In this document: piece by piece, positions 1 through 5,469 of the stretch
Layout of the letters: the number at the start of each line of letters is the position of its first letter
Numbering within the stretch: position 1 is the stretch's first letter
NCBI GenBank assembly: GCA_012513425.1
Contig: JAAZCF010000038.1
Span: 1-5,469, forward strand
DNA from: Bacteroidales bacterium
GTDB taxonomy: Bacteria > Bacteroidota > Bacteroidia > Bacteroidales > UBA932
Direction of reading: 5' to 3'
Length of the DNA: 5,469 nt
The notes under the pieces: generated by a model
Database searches by the model: none
Seen by the model: the letters and a program-made list of their open reading frames with translations, nothing else
Told to the model about the DNA's origin: nothing
Made by a program: the position numbers and the translations under genes

Positions 1-583
1 CACCAGAATTGGCAACATAGAGTTTATTACCACTAATGACCATCTCTTCGGGTTGGAAGCCTACAATGCAAGTGTCGATTACTGCCAATGAAGCGGTATC
101 CACCTTAGCCACATAACCCAAACGAGCATTGGGATCTATTTGTACAGGACCTGCGTATGAACTGACATAAGCATACCCTTTGTCAAAAGCCAAGTATCGA
201 CAGTTAGGAATGGATATCTGTGTGATATGTTTGGCTGTTTCTACATTCATCACCTCCACGAAGTGAGAGCAGTTGATGACGGCATATAGTTTATTGCCGT
301 AGATTTCCAGGTCATTCCCCACATCACCAAGCTCTTTCACTACGCCCGGATTACGTTCGGCATAGATGTTCTTGGTGTAAATACCTGTTTCGTAATCAAA
401 GTAGTCAAGTGTAGCTTTATTGTTGCCCATATTTCCCTCGTTGAGCAAAAAGAAGCCTTTAATACTTTCGGTAGAAGCGCCATGTGTAACATCTGTGTCG
501 GTTGATGGAATAATAGGTTCCTCTTTGCGACAAGATATCAGCAGCAACAGCGTCATGCAAAAGATTGAAATGCGTTGTGTCAT
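1..583 (-). CDS. btuG: BtuG-type surface lipoprotein, cobalamin-binding beta-propeller (partial, C-terminus off left edge)
   Basis: The reading frame is open from an ATG at 583-581 to the left edge, giving 194 residues, roughly half of the usual BtuG length. It begins with a lipoprotein signal: a hydrophobic run of leucines and a lipobox L15-I16-S17-C18, so the mature protein would be lipid-anchored at Cys18. After a flexible linker (about 19-40) comes GFFLLNEGNMG (43-53), typical of YncE-like/DUF5074 beta-propellers, and two repeated blade strands, GNKLYAVIN (96-104) and GNKLYVANS (185-193). In Bacteroides, BtuG binds cobalamin extremely tightly on the cell surface and passes it to BtuB. Its place directly behind btuB, with a four-base ATGA overlap, under a cobalamin riboswitch, is the main ground for calling it BtuG and not a generic propeller. 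The overlap suggests translational coupling, so the nonsense codon in btuB may lower its expression. Confidence 0.88.
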   Translation of the reverse strand, partial: MTQRISIFCMTLLLLISCRKEEPIIPSTDTDVTHGASTESIKGFFLLNEGNMGNNKATLDYFDYETGIYTKNIYAERNPGVVKELGDVGNDLEIYGNKLYAVINCSHFVEVMNVETAKHITQISIPNCRYLAFDKGYAYVSSYAGPVQIDPNARLGYVAKVDTASLAVIDTCIVGFQPEEMVISGNKLYVANSG

Positions 584-2604
584 AATATAAAATTGAGTTT
601 AATTTTGAAATTCGTACCGGGCATTGGGTAGCATTGCACCACCTCGTATTGTTGATTGAAAATATTATTTACCTCAGCTGTGGCACTCATCTCGAATGGC
701 TTAAAATAGAAATTCTTTGAAAGAGACAGATCGTGTGTATACCAGGGTTGGGCATAGTTTTCAGGAATATTGGCAACTGCTTCATAGCGTTCTCCCGTAT
801 AGATAAAACTGTAATTCCAATACCAACTCTTGTATGAGCCACTCACGATTATAGATCCGCTATGCCAAGGTATATAAGGAATTTGCCCACCATACCATTG
901 ACTCTCAGCGTCAGTAAAATCCTGAGCTTTCTGATAGGTATAACTCAAGCGGGGAGAAAGATTTACTTTTCCCAAACTGAAGGAGCCTTGAATAGCGACA
1001 TCCATGCCTCTAATCTCTACATAACCAAGGTTAAGCATAGTCCAGCGGAATTGATTTGAGGTAGGCATGGCAATAATTTTATCTTCTACTTCATTGTAAT
1101 AAGCATCCACTTGTAGTTCCAAGCGATTGAAAAAGCCTTGCTTGAAATCTTTAGCGTAAGTAGTTCCGATGTTGTATTGATTGGTATATTCGGGATCAAG
1201 GTCTTTATTACCAATAAAGGTATAATACAAGTCGTTCATCGTAGGCATACGAAAGACTCGTTTATAAAAGGCTCTTAGATGAAACTCTTCTCTTTTAAAA
1301 GGTTGCCAAGAGGTTATTAGTGAGGGGGTAATGACACTTTTATCCCCAGCATTTGCACCAGCTGTAAGAGTTTCGTCTTTGACGTATGTATGCAGTAAAC
1401 TTCCTTGTATTTTGAATCTGTTGAAGTCGATTGATGTCGAAAGAGCAGAAAATAGAGCGTAACGATTTGGATATACAAAATCCACCAAATCAGCATCCAA
1501 TGTATTCCATTGAAAATCGTTTGATAGAGATACACTCCACCAAGGAAAGATTGAGAACAAATGTGCGGCAGATGCATAGGTTTCTTGTTGTTTATAGTGA
1601 TTATCTACATACATAGTCGTCACATCTTTCCTCGGATCAGAAAGATAATGCAAATAATCGTAGGCATATTTTCCATTTAGCATCAAGCTATACCAACCAC
1701 CAAAATGCTTGCGAAAAGTACCTTGTACAAAGAAATTATCATCCCACTGGCGGTCTTGATGCTTGAACTTTCCAGGTTCCTCACGAACTGACGCTCCGGG
1801 ATAACCACGCTCTGAATTATAATAATAGGCTTTAGTTCGCCATTCTCCACTTTTAATCTTCCCGAAGAAGGCAACTTCAGCACGGAACATTCTAACGTCT
1901 CCATTTTTACGAACCTCGGTAGTGTCATATCCATTTTTCTTGGTATAGGAGAACTTATATTTACCCGAGGTATATAAAAATTAAGAACTGAATGATGCCG
2001 ATACTTGATCACTTAGCTTATATTCAAATAGTACAGAGGGGTTGACAGTATGAAAAGAACCACTCTTGAGTCCTAAATTTAGATTATACCGTTTCTTCTC
2101 TTTGAATTCGGGTTTACGCGTTTGCATATAGACAGCACTTGCAGAAGCATAGTCTTTTGCAGGTTGAAACAATGCACTTTTCTGACCATTATAGAGTGTA
2201 ACCGCTTCCATGTTGTCCAATGAGAAACGACCTAAATCCACAACACCATTTTGCGCATTACCTAATTCAATACCATCATAGAATACTCCTACATGATGGC
2301 TGCCCATACTGCGAATATTAACGGTTTTCAATCCACCAATACCACCATAGTCCTTGACCTGTACGCCTGAAAAATAGCGTACAGCATCAGCTACGGAATG
2401 AACGCTCAATTTCTTGAGTGTTTCTCCTGATAAAACCTGAACGGGGATTGTTTCTCTATTTAACCTATCAGCACGAACCACTACTTCGTGTAACGGTATG
2501 GCAGATGTAATTGAGTCTTTTTCCTGAGCAAATAAAGGGGAAGATTCACTGCAAATGACAAGCAGTGAAAGAATAGATAGAAATTTTACGCAAAGCCTTA
2601 GCAT
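580..2604 (-). pseudogene. btuB: BtuB-type TonB-dependent cobalamin receptor, interrupted by one in-frame stop
   Basis: This is the outer-membrane receptor that imports vitamin B12 using TonB energy. Read through its single internal TAA it spans 674 codons, full length for the family. I chose the ATG at 2604; an in-frame TTG at 2613 would add three residues. Parts seen, numbered from that ATG: signal peptide to about Ala26 (ending LFA, then QEKD); a TonB-box-like PLHEVVV (37-43); the plug domain with SGVQVKDYGGIGG, VNIRSMG and FYDGIELGNAQNG; then a 22-strand-type barrel rich in alternating aromatic residues, with RMPTMNDLYY and NNIFNQQYE near the end. The protein ends NFIL, not in the usual terminal aromatic residue. 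The TAA at codon 208 (1983-1981) falls at the start of the barrel, after FSS and before FLYTSGKYKFSY. Both sides are in the same frame, so no bases were gained or lost. The N-terminal fragment would be a plug without a barrel and could not transport. It could also be a sequencing error. The B12 assignment rests on the riboswitch upstream and btuG downstream. Confidence 0.9.
1981..1983 (-). other. Premature TAA stop inside btuB
   Basis: On the minus strand these bases read TAA in the frame that is otherwise open from 2604 to 582. The codons before it give FEYKLSDQVSASFSS and those after give FLYTSGKYKFSYTKKN, a seamless beta-strand passage for this receptor type. A single G-to-T change from GAA (Glu) would create it; Lys, Gln, Leu or Ser codons are also one step away. 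There is no sign of recoding signals around it. Confidence 0.9.
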
Positions 2605-2747
2605 ACGCTTCAAACCGATATTAATAAGTTAATATTCGGATTTACAGCAAACGTTGCAATAAACTTTCAGCAGATAAACGAAGCCAGAAAGGGATGCCTT
2701 ATTTGTTGATTCTTAGTCCATAAACCCGTAGACTGTAAACCCCACAA
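2605..2747 (-). promoter_or_regulatory. btuB leader between riboswitch and start codon
   Basis: This stretch of about 140 nt holds no gene. It contains the start-proximal hairpin and a possible long-range helix: GGTTTACAG (2741-2733) can pair with CTGTAAATC (2647-2639) over nine positions with one G-U. The same TTACAG is also complementary to the conserved CTGTAA of the riboswitch core (2858-2853). No intrinsic terminator with a U-tract was found, which points to control of translation if the region is the switching element. Confidence 0.45.
2615..2639 (-). promoter_or_regulatory. Hairpin beside the btuB start codon, possible expression platform
   Basis: The arms 2615-2624 (CCGATATTAA on the plus strand) and 2629-2639 (TTAATATTCGG) pair over ten bases with one bulged base and a four-base loop at 2625-2628. 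On the btuB mRNA the hairpin ends ten bases before the ATG at 2604, inside the ribosome footprint. No run of U follows it, so it is unlikely to be a terminator. A role in blocking translation in response to the riboswitch is inferred from position only. Confidence 0.5.
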
Positions 2748-2910
2748 GCAAGGCAGGTCTTCTGACTCGTCTCTGTTAAAGCGCCTTCCCAGTTCTGAAA
2801 ACCAGTGGCAAAGAGTGCTTTAACATCACATCTCCAAATTGGAGATTGAGACTTACAGCAGCGGGAACTGTTGCCGAATTGCACGGCATTCCCTTTTAAT
2901 TCCTATTGCG
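2748..2910 (-). promoter_or_regulatory. Cobalamin (B12) riboswitch upstream of btuB
   Basis: The minus strand carries the conserved core of the cobalamin riboswitch in order. GGGAA (2893-2889) pairs with TTCCC (2867-2863), and GCCG (2887-2884) pairs with CGGC (2876-2873). Next come the invariant GCTGCTGTAAG (2862-2852), a small CTCCA/TGGAG hairpin, GCCACTGG followed by CTGGGAAGGC (2793-2784), and the B12 box GAGTCAGAAGACCTGCC (2768-2752). A nine-base closing helix, TGTTAAAGC (2825-2817) with GCTTTAACA (2782-2774), is perfectly complementary. A plausible P1 is formed by GCAA-ta-GG (2909-2902) and CCTTGC (2753-2748). Riboswitches of this class bind cobalamin in the mRNA leader and lower expression of uptake genes when B12 is plentiful. 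It lies in the same transcript as btuB and btuG. Confidence 0.95.
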
Positions 2911-2945
2911 ACTTATTAAGTGCAAATCGGAAACCATTGCGAGCA

Positions 2946-2976
2946 CAAAGGTAAGACAAACTTGGAAATTGACAAA
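2946..2976 (-). promoter_or_regulatory. Bacteroides-type promoter for the riboswitch-btuB-btuG unit
   Basis: The minus strand reads TTTG at 2976-2973, then exactly 19 bases, then TACCTTTG at 2953-2946. This is a perfect match to the Bacteroides housekeeping consensus (TTTG at -33, TAnnTTTG at -7). Transcription would start near 2940, about 30 bases before the riboswitch core. Confidence 0.85.
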
Positions 2977-3092
2977 CAATATATGAATAAACCGTTTTGG
3001 TTAACTTTTTCAATTTCACCTAACTTTCTAAAAATATCATGGTTAAATATATTTGAATGATGTCCGAAAAATAGAAATGAGGGCGATAATAT

Positions 3093-3180
3093 ACATAAAT
3101 CACTAATTTAGCAGTCTCATCAATGATTCTCCTAAAAGGGGGGGAGCTTACATGCTATCATGCAACGACTTATTCAATTT
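3093..3180 (+). repeat. Left copy of an 88-bp direct repeat (leader and start of the secreted protein gene)
   Basis: Aligned without gaps to 3868-3955 it matches at 76 of 88 positions. The first 12 bases (ACATAAATCACT) and the block CTATCATGCAACGACTTATT around the start codon are identical. It carries a TAATTTAG box (3104-3111), a purine-rich GGGGGGGAG and an ATG at 3160. Similarity fades beyond 3180, with a possible gapped trace to about 3198 (AACCTAAT against AACCTGAT). Confidence 0.9.
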
Positions 3181-3192
3181 GTGCTTCGATAA
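3160..3192 (+). pseudogene. Ten-codon relic of the secreted protein gene start
   Basis: The ATG in the left repeat copy opens MQRLIQFVLR and then meets TAA at 3190. The intact gene at 3935 begins MQRLIRFIFIL, so the first five residues are identical and two of the next three are shared. No continuation of the signal peptide or of the mature protein follows in any frame I read, so this is a truncated gene start. A leader peptide is the alternative, but there is no plus-strand gene nearby for it to control except the one at 3935, more than 700 bases away and carrying its own leader. Confidence 0.65.
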
Positions 3193-3269
3193 ACCTAATA
3201 TTGTGATTGTACTCTGGATGATGAATTTGATATAACCATATAATTCGTTATGAAACTCTTCGGATATTT

Positions 3270-3611
3270 CTATTTGATAAAATCTTCTCTCATAGGACTG
3301 AAGCAGTCAATGAGGATACCCGGCTCAATACATTTGGTGCCATGAAGGACATTTGGAGCGATATATAATCCATCTCCGGTTTTAACAATTTTCTTGATGC
3401 CATCGATCACAAATTCAAACTGTCCGCTTGCTACATAAGTCGTTTGAGCATGAAAATGGGTGTGTTCATTGCCCACTGCACCCTTTTCAAATTTTACTTT
3501 CACCAGCATAATATGCTCGTCGTACCCCATAATTTGTCTTTCCATTCCTTCGCCGGCCGGCTGCCAGTCAATTTCACTACTGAAAATAAATGATTCGCTA
3601 TTATACTTCAT
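3270..3611 (-). CDS. KdgF-like single-domain cupin protein
   Basis: This 113-residue cytoplasmic protein has no signal peptide and begins at the ATG at 3611. It is one small beta-barrel cupin. Metal-binding residues are visible: His50, His52, His54 and Gln56 in EHTHFHAQ, and His90 in PNVLHG. The barrel strands QFEFVIDGIKKIVKTGDGLYIAPNV are typical of the family. The ending LIDCFSPMREDF, with Asp102, Phe104 and Arg108, matches the C-terminal signature of KdgF, a cupin that linearises the unsaturated uronates released by pectin and alginate breakdown into 5-keto-4-deoxyuronate. The length fits KdgF. It is transcribed away from the secreted protein gene, which starts 324 bp to the right. Uronate chemistry is inferred from the motifs; many small cupins have other or unknown roles, so I leave the symbol blank. 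Confidence 0.8.
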   Translation of the reverse strand: MKYNSESFIFSSEIDWQPAGEGMERQIMGYDEHIMLVKVKFEKGAVGNEHTHFHAQTTYVASGQFEFVIDGIKKIVKTGDGLYIAPNVLHGTKCIEPGILIDCFSPMREDFIK

Positions 3612-3704
3612 ATTTTTTATCTGATTACTTTGGTTTTTGTCAAATTTGTAAAAAGTTGATGCGTTGCATGATGCTTGAATGACAACTTCACCCCCCTATG
3701 TTTT

Positions 3705-3719
3705 ATAACCACATGTTAT
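3705..3719. promoter_or_regulatory. Short inverted repeat, possible operator
   Basis: ATAAC, five bases, GTTAT form a perfect ten-base dyad about midway between the two divergent starts, where a regulator could bind. The sequence is AT-rich, so chance is a real alternative. A looser ATAAC/GTTAT pair with a ten-base spacer also occurs at 3232-3251. Confidence 0.2.
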
Positions 3720-3867
3720 ATGTAGCCATGAAAACACATGCAAATATATGTTTTTTCTTCATGTCTAAATCCATTGCCATGATAATTTAAATCAAACCAG
3801 TATTGATGTGATTAAACTCCACAATTGGGACAATGAAAAAGAATGTACATGCATCTTAACATTGTAG

Positions 3868-3955
3868 ACATAAATCACTAACTTAGTGGTCTAATCAAAA
3901 ATTCTCTTAAAAAGGGGCTAGCTTACATACTATCATGCAACGACTTATTCGATTT
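3868..3955 (+). repeat. Right copy of the 88-bp direct repeat (functional leader of the secreted protein gene)
   Basis: This copy is paired with 3093-3180 at a constant offset of 775 bases. It covers the presumed -7 box, the untranslated leader and the first seven codons of the gene at 3935. The twelve differences lie mostly in the leader; the one in the coding part changes codon 6 from CGA (Arg) here to CAA (Gln) in the left copy. Confidence 0.9.
3879..3886 (+). promoter_or_regulatory. Candidate -7 box of the secreted protein gene
   Basis: TAACTTAG matches seven of eight positions of the Bacteroides TAnnTTTG box and lies 48 bases before the ATG. The left repeat copy has TAATTTAG at the same place. 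At the expected upstream distance there is only TTAA, not TTTG, so the call is weak and may mean that an activator is needed. Confidence 0.3.
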
Positions 3956-5469
3956 ATATTTATTCTTAACCTGATTGCAGGTACCGTTTCAGCACAGTCG
4001 GTTTTTAAGCTAAAAGACGATAATGGCGGAATTCGTCCCAAGCTTCAACTTGGTGAAAAAACTATTATTTCAGCACCAGACGAAGGTCTTTGGTCTGTTG
4101 CTACGGCTTGGGAAAATAAATGGCCGGCGCAATGGCACCATGCATCGCCTGTTTCGATGGAACAATCGGGCGACTGGCAAATTGTAAAAGGAGAAATTGT
4201 ATTGCCACAAGGGGTGATGAAAGTTCGCGATGCCTATCGCAATGAAAAGGGACTGGTGCATTGTATCCGCCGGTTTGAGTGGACAGGAAAAAGCGACATT
4301 GACTCGTTGACTTTATCGGTTCGATGGAATGTAACGGGAAAAGGTCTTCAGGCATTTTTGCCGGGGATTGTGTATTATGGGAACCCTTCGGGAACAAAAA
4401 ATACGCCCAATTGCGTGGCCAGTTATTCAGGGAAAGCAGGAGAGAAAGCCATTTTTGAAGATCATCGCTACCCAATGCCTTTCGCTTGTCTGGAATCATC
4501 GGTGGCTGATAAATTCGGTGCTGTTATTCATACGGTACCAAGTCCTTTGCGTGATGCCAAGCTGTTCGATCATTGGTGGTCTATGGGTGTTGAAGCCTTT
4601 GATGATCATGCTGAACTGGTGCTTTATTCAGGCCCAATCACCTACAACAACCATCCCAGTATTGCCAAAGCGATACAATGCGGCAATTTAGCATACGACA
4701 ACACCTATATCAAAATGAGTCCTGATCAAGTAATTGAGAAATCATTTTATCTTGATGCGTATCCAATTAATAATCAGGGAACAGCATTCCAGAAACCGGT
4801 TTATGATGCGATTGAAATGTACAAACCATTTTATACAGAAGATTTGCCGTCATATAAAGAAATACTGGATTCTAAATTTATATTGACCAAGTCTCGTTGG
4901 GTTGAAGGAAATGGATATGCCGGATTCAACATGTACGATCGACCCGGTAATCCGGAAATTGAAATGGGTTGGTGTGGCCAAGCCGCTTCGCCTGGCTTTT
5001 CGCTTCAGAATCTGAAATCGCGCTTTGGTAACGATGCTTCTATCGATAAAATGGTGCAACAATCATTGGATTTCTTGTCAACGTATCCCGTTTCTGATGA
5101 AGGTTTTCCGGTTGTTTACAATGTGAACGGCAAGAAGTACGCCAATCCAGACCCTGTTTCCGACGGACAAGGGATGTACAACATTGCAAAAGCCATTGAA
5201 GCAGCCCAGAAGAACAAAAGATATGATACGACGAAGTGGGAAGAGTTCCTGAAAAAAACTTGCGATGTGGCTTCTTCACGCATCTTGAAGTCGGATTGGT
5301 CGCCTCGTTCTACGGCAGAGGGATTCTACATGGCTCCATTGGCTATTGCATCAAAGCTTTTCAAGAATGAAACCTATCGGAAAGCTGCAATGAAGGCAGC
5401 CGATTACTACGCCAAACGTCATCTTTTGATGGTTGAACCATACTGGGGTGGAACGCTCGATGCTTCGGG
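3935..5469 (+). CDS. Secreted protein resembling alpha/alpha-barrel glycan-active enzymes, family unassigned (partial, 3' end off right edge)
   Basis: The frame is open for 511 codons from the ATG at 3935 to the right edge. A signal peptide is clear: MQR, a hydrophobic stretch FIFILNLIAG, then VSA before Gln21, so the protein is exported; there is no lipobox cysteine. Residues of about 21-260 look beta-rich and full of aromatics (GLWSVATAWENKWPAQWHH, HWWSMGVEAFDDHAELVLYSG), like the N-terminal beta-sandwich of several glycoside hydrolase groups. From about 285 onward the sequence turns helical with typical barrel loops: WVEGNGYAGFNMYDRP (322-337), GWCGQA (345-350), FPVVYNVNGK, STAEGFYMAPLAIASKLF and YWGGTLDAS at the edge. 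A role in glycan breakdown, perhaps of uronate-containing chains, is suggested by the fold-like pattern and the KdgF-like neighbour. I cannot name a family or catalytic residues; a GH154-like or other six-hairpin enzyme is possible. The start is supported by the repeat, which duplicates exactly this leader and ATG. Confidence 0.8.
   Translation, partial: MQRLIRFIFILNLIAGTVSAQSVFKLKDDNGGIRPKLQLGEKTIISAPDEGLWSVATAWENKWPAQWHHASPVSMEQSGDWQIVKGEIVLPQGVMKVRDAYRNEKGLVHCIRRFEWTGKSDIDSLTLSVRWNVTGKGLQAFLPGIVYYGNPSGTKNTPNCVASYSGKAGEKAIFEDHRYPMPFACLESSVADKFGAVIHTVPSPLRDAKLFDHWWSMGVEAFDDHAELVLYSGPITYNNHPSIAKAIQCGNLAYDNTYIKMSPDQVIEKSFYLDAYPINNQGTAFQKPVYDAIEMYKPFYTEDLPSYKEILDSKFILTKSRWVEGNGYAGFNMYDRPGNPEIEMGWCGQAASPGFSLQNLKSRFGNDASIDKMVQQSLDFLSTYPVSDEGFPVVYNVNGKKYANPDPVSDGQGMYNIAKAIEAAQKNKRYDTTKWEEFLKKTCDVASSRILKSDWSPRSTAEGFYMAPLAIASKLFKNETYRKAAMKAADYYAKRHLLMVEPYWGGTLDAS

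Larger units (their letters stand above)
2977..3269. other. Intergenic region between the btuB promoter and the cupin gene
   Basis: No intact gene was found here. The region holds the left copy of the 88-bp direct repeat with its broken gene start. It also holds an AT-rich hairpin at 3223-3246 (GAATT and ATAT arms pairing with ATAT and AATTC, two bulged bases, loop AACC), 24-47 bases beyond the cupin stop. That hairpin lacks a U-tract and a GC-rich stem, so it is at best a weak terminator for the cupin transcript. The rest is AT-rich without recognisable signals. Confidence 0.5.
3612..3934. other. Divergent intergenic region between the cupin and secreted protein genes
   Basis: This 323-bp stretch must hold the promoters of both divergent genes. 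I see no perfect Bacteroides promoter for the cupin; the nearest box on the minus strand is CAAATTTG at about 3650-3643, one base off TAnnTTTG and without a TTTG at the right distance. The right half contains the second copy of the 88-bp repeat, including the leader of the secreted gene. An inverted repeat lies at 3705-3719. No coding potential was seen. Confidence 0.5.

Noticed and set aside
862..1616. Plus-strand and alternative minus-strand ORFs inside btuB
   Set aside because: They overlap the barrel coding region, which is well supported, and show no protein family features.
1683..2012. A 109-codon minus-strand ORF in another frame spanning the btuB break, suggesting a frameshift
   Set aside because: The two btuB parts are in the same frame (starts at 2613 and 1890 differ by a multiple of three) and translate as receptor right up to the TAA on both sides. 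The overlapping ORF is a shadow with no receptor-like sequence.
2699..2884. A 61-codon minus-strand ORF in the btuB leader
   Set aside because: It lies entirely over the riboswitch and its linker, whose conservation is explained by RNA structure; the protein has no recognisable features.
3223..3246. Hairpin downstream of the cupin as a proper intrinsic terminator
   Set aside because: The stem is almost all A-T with a bulge and no U-tract follows on the minus strand, so it is only mentioned within the intergenic entry.
3093..3955. The direct repeats as ends of an insertion sequence or transposon carrying the cupin
   Set aside because: There is no transposase, no terminal inverted repeats, and the repeats contain a gene start and differ at 12 positions, unlike a short target-site duplication.
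4070..5279. Several ORFs of 60-132 codons on both strands inside the right-hand gene
   Set aside because: All are shadows of the long open frame from 3935, which has a signal peptide and coherent protein sequence.

Overview
The window looks like chromosomal DNA from a Bacteroidales gut bacterium (Bacteroides, Phocaeicola or Parabacteroides type). The evidence is a btuB-btuG vitamin B12 uptake pair, a textbook Bacteroides promoter (TTTG, 19 bases, TAnnTTTG), weak Shine-Dalgarno sequences, and a large secreted carbohydrate-active protein beside a sugar-acid cupin. No RNA genes other than a riboswitch, no insertion sequences and no CRISPR repeats were seen.

Left half (1-2976, minus strand): a cobalamin-controlled transcription unit. 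Reading along the minus strand it has a promoter (2976-2946), a cobalamin riboswitch (about 2910-2748), a leader of about 140 nt with a strong hairpin beside the start codon, then btuB (2604-580) and btuG (583 to beyond the left edge), which overlap by four bases. BtuB is the TonB-dependent outer-membrane B12 receptor and BtuG the surface lipoprotein that captures B12 and caps it. The btuB frame is broken by one in-frame TAA at 1983-1981. Both sides read as the same receptor in the same frame, so this is a recent nonsense mutation or a base-call error, not a frameshift.

Middle (2977-3934): a small KdgF-like cupin gene (3611-3270, minus strand) sits between two copies of an 88-bp direct repeat (3093-3180 and 3868-3955, 76 of 88 identical, no gaps). 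The right copy is the leader and first seven codons of the large secreted gene. The left copy keeps the leader and start but runs into a stop after ten codons, so it is the relic of a second gene start.

Right part (3935-5469, plus strand, open at the right edge): a secreted protein with a signal peptide, an N-terminal beta-rich region and a C-terminal part resembling alpha/alpha-barrel sugar-active enzymes. I cannot assign its family. With the divergent KdgF-like cupin it suggests a small locus for uronate-containing glycans, but this is inference from context. The two halves appear functionally unrelated.
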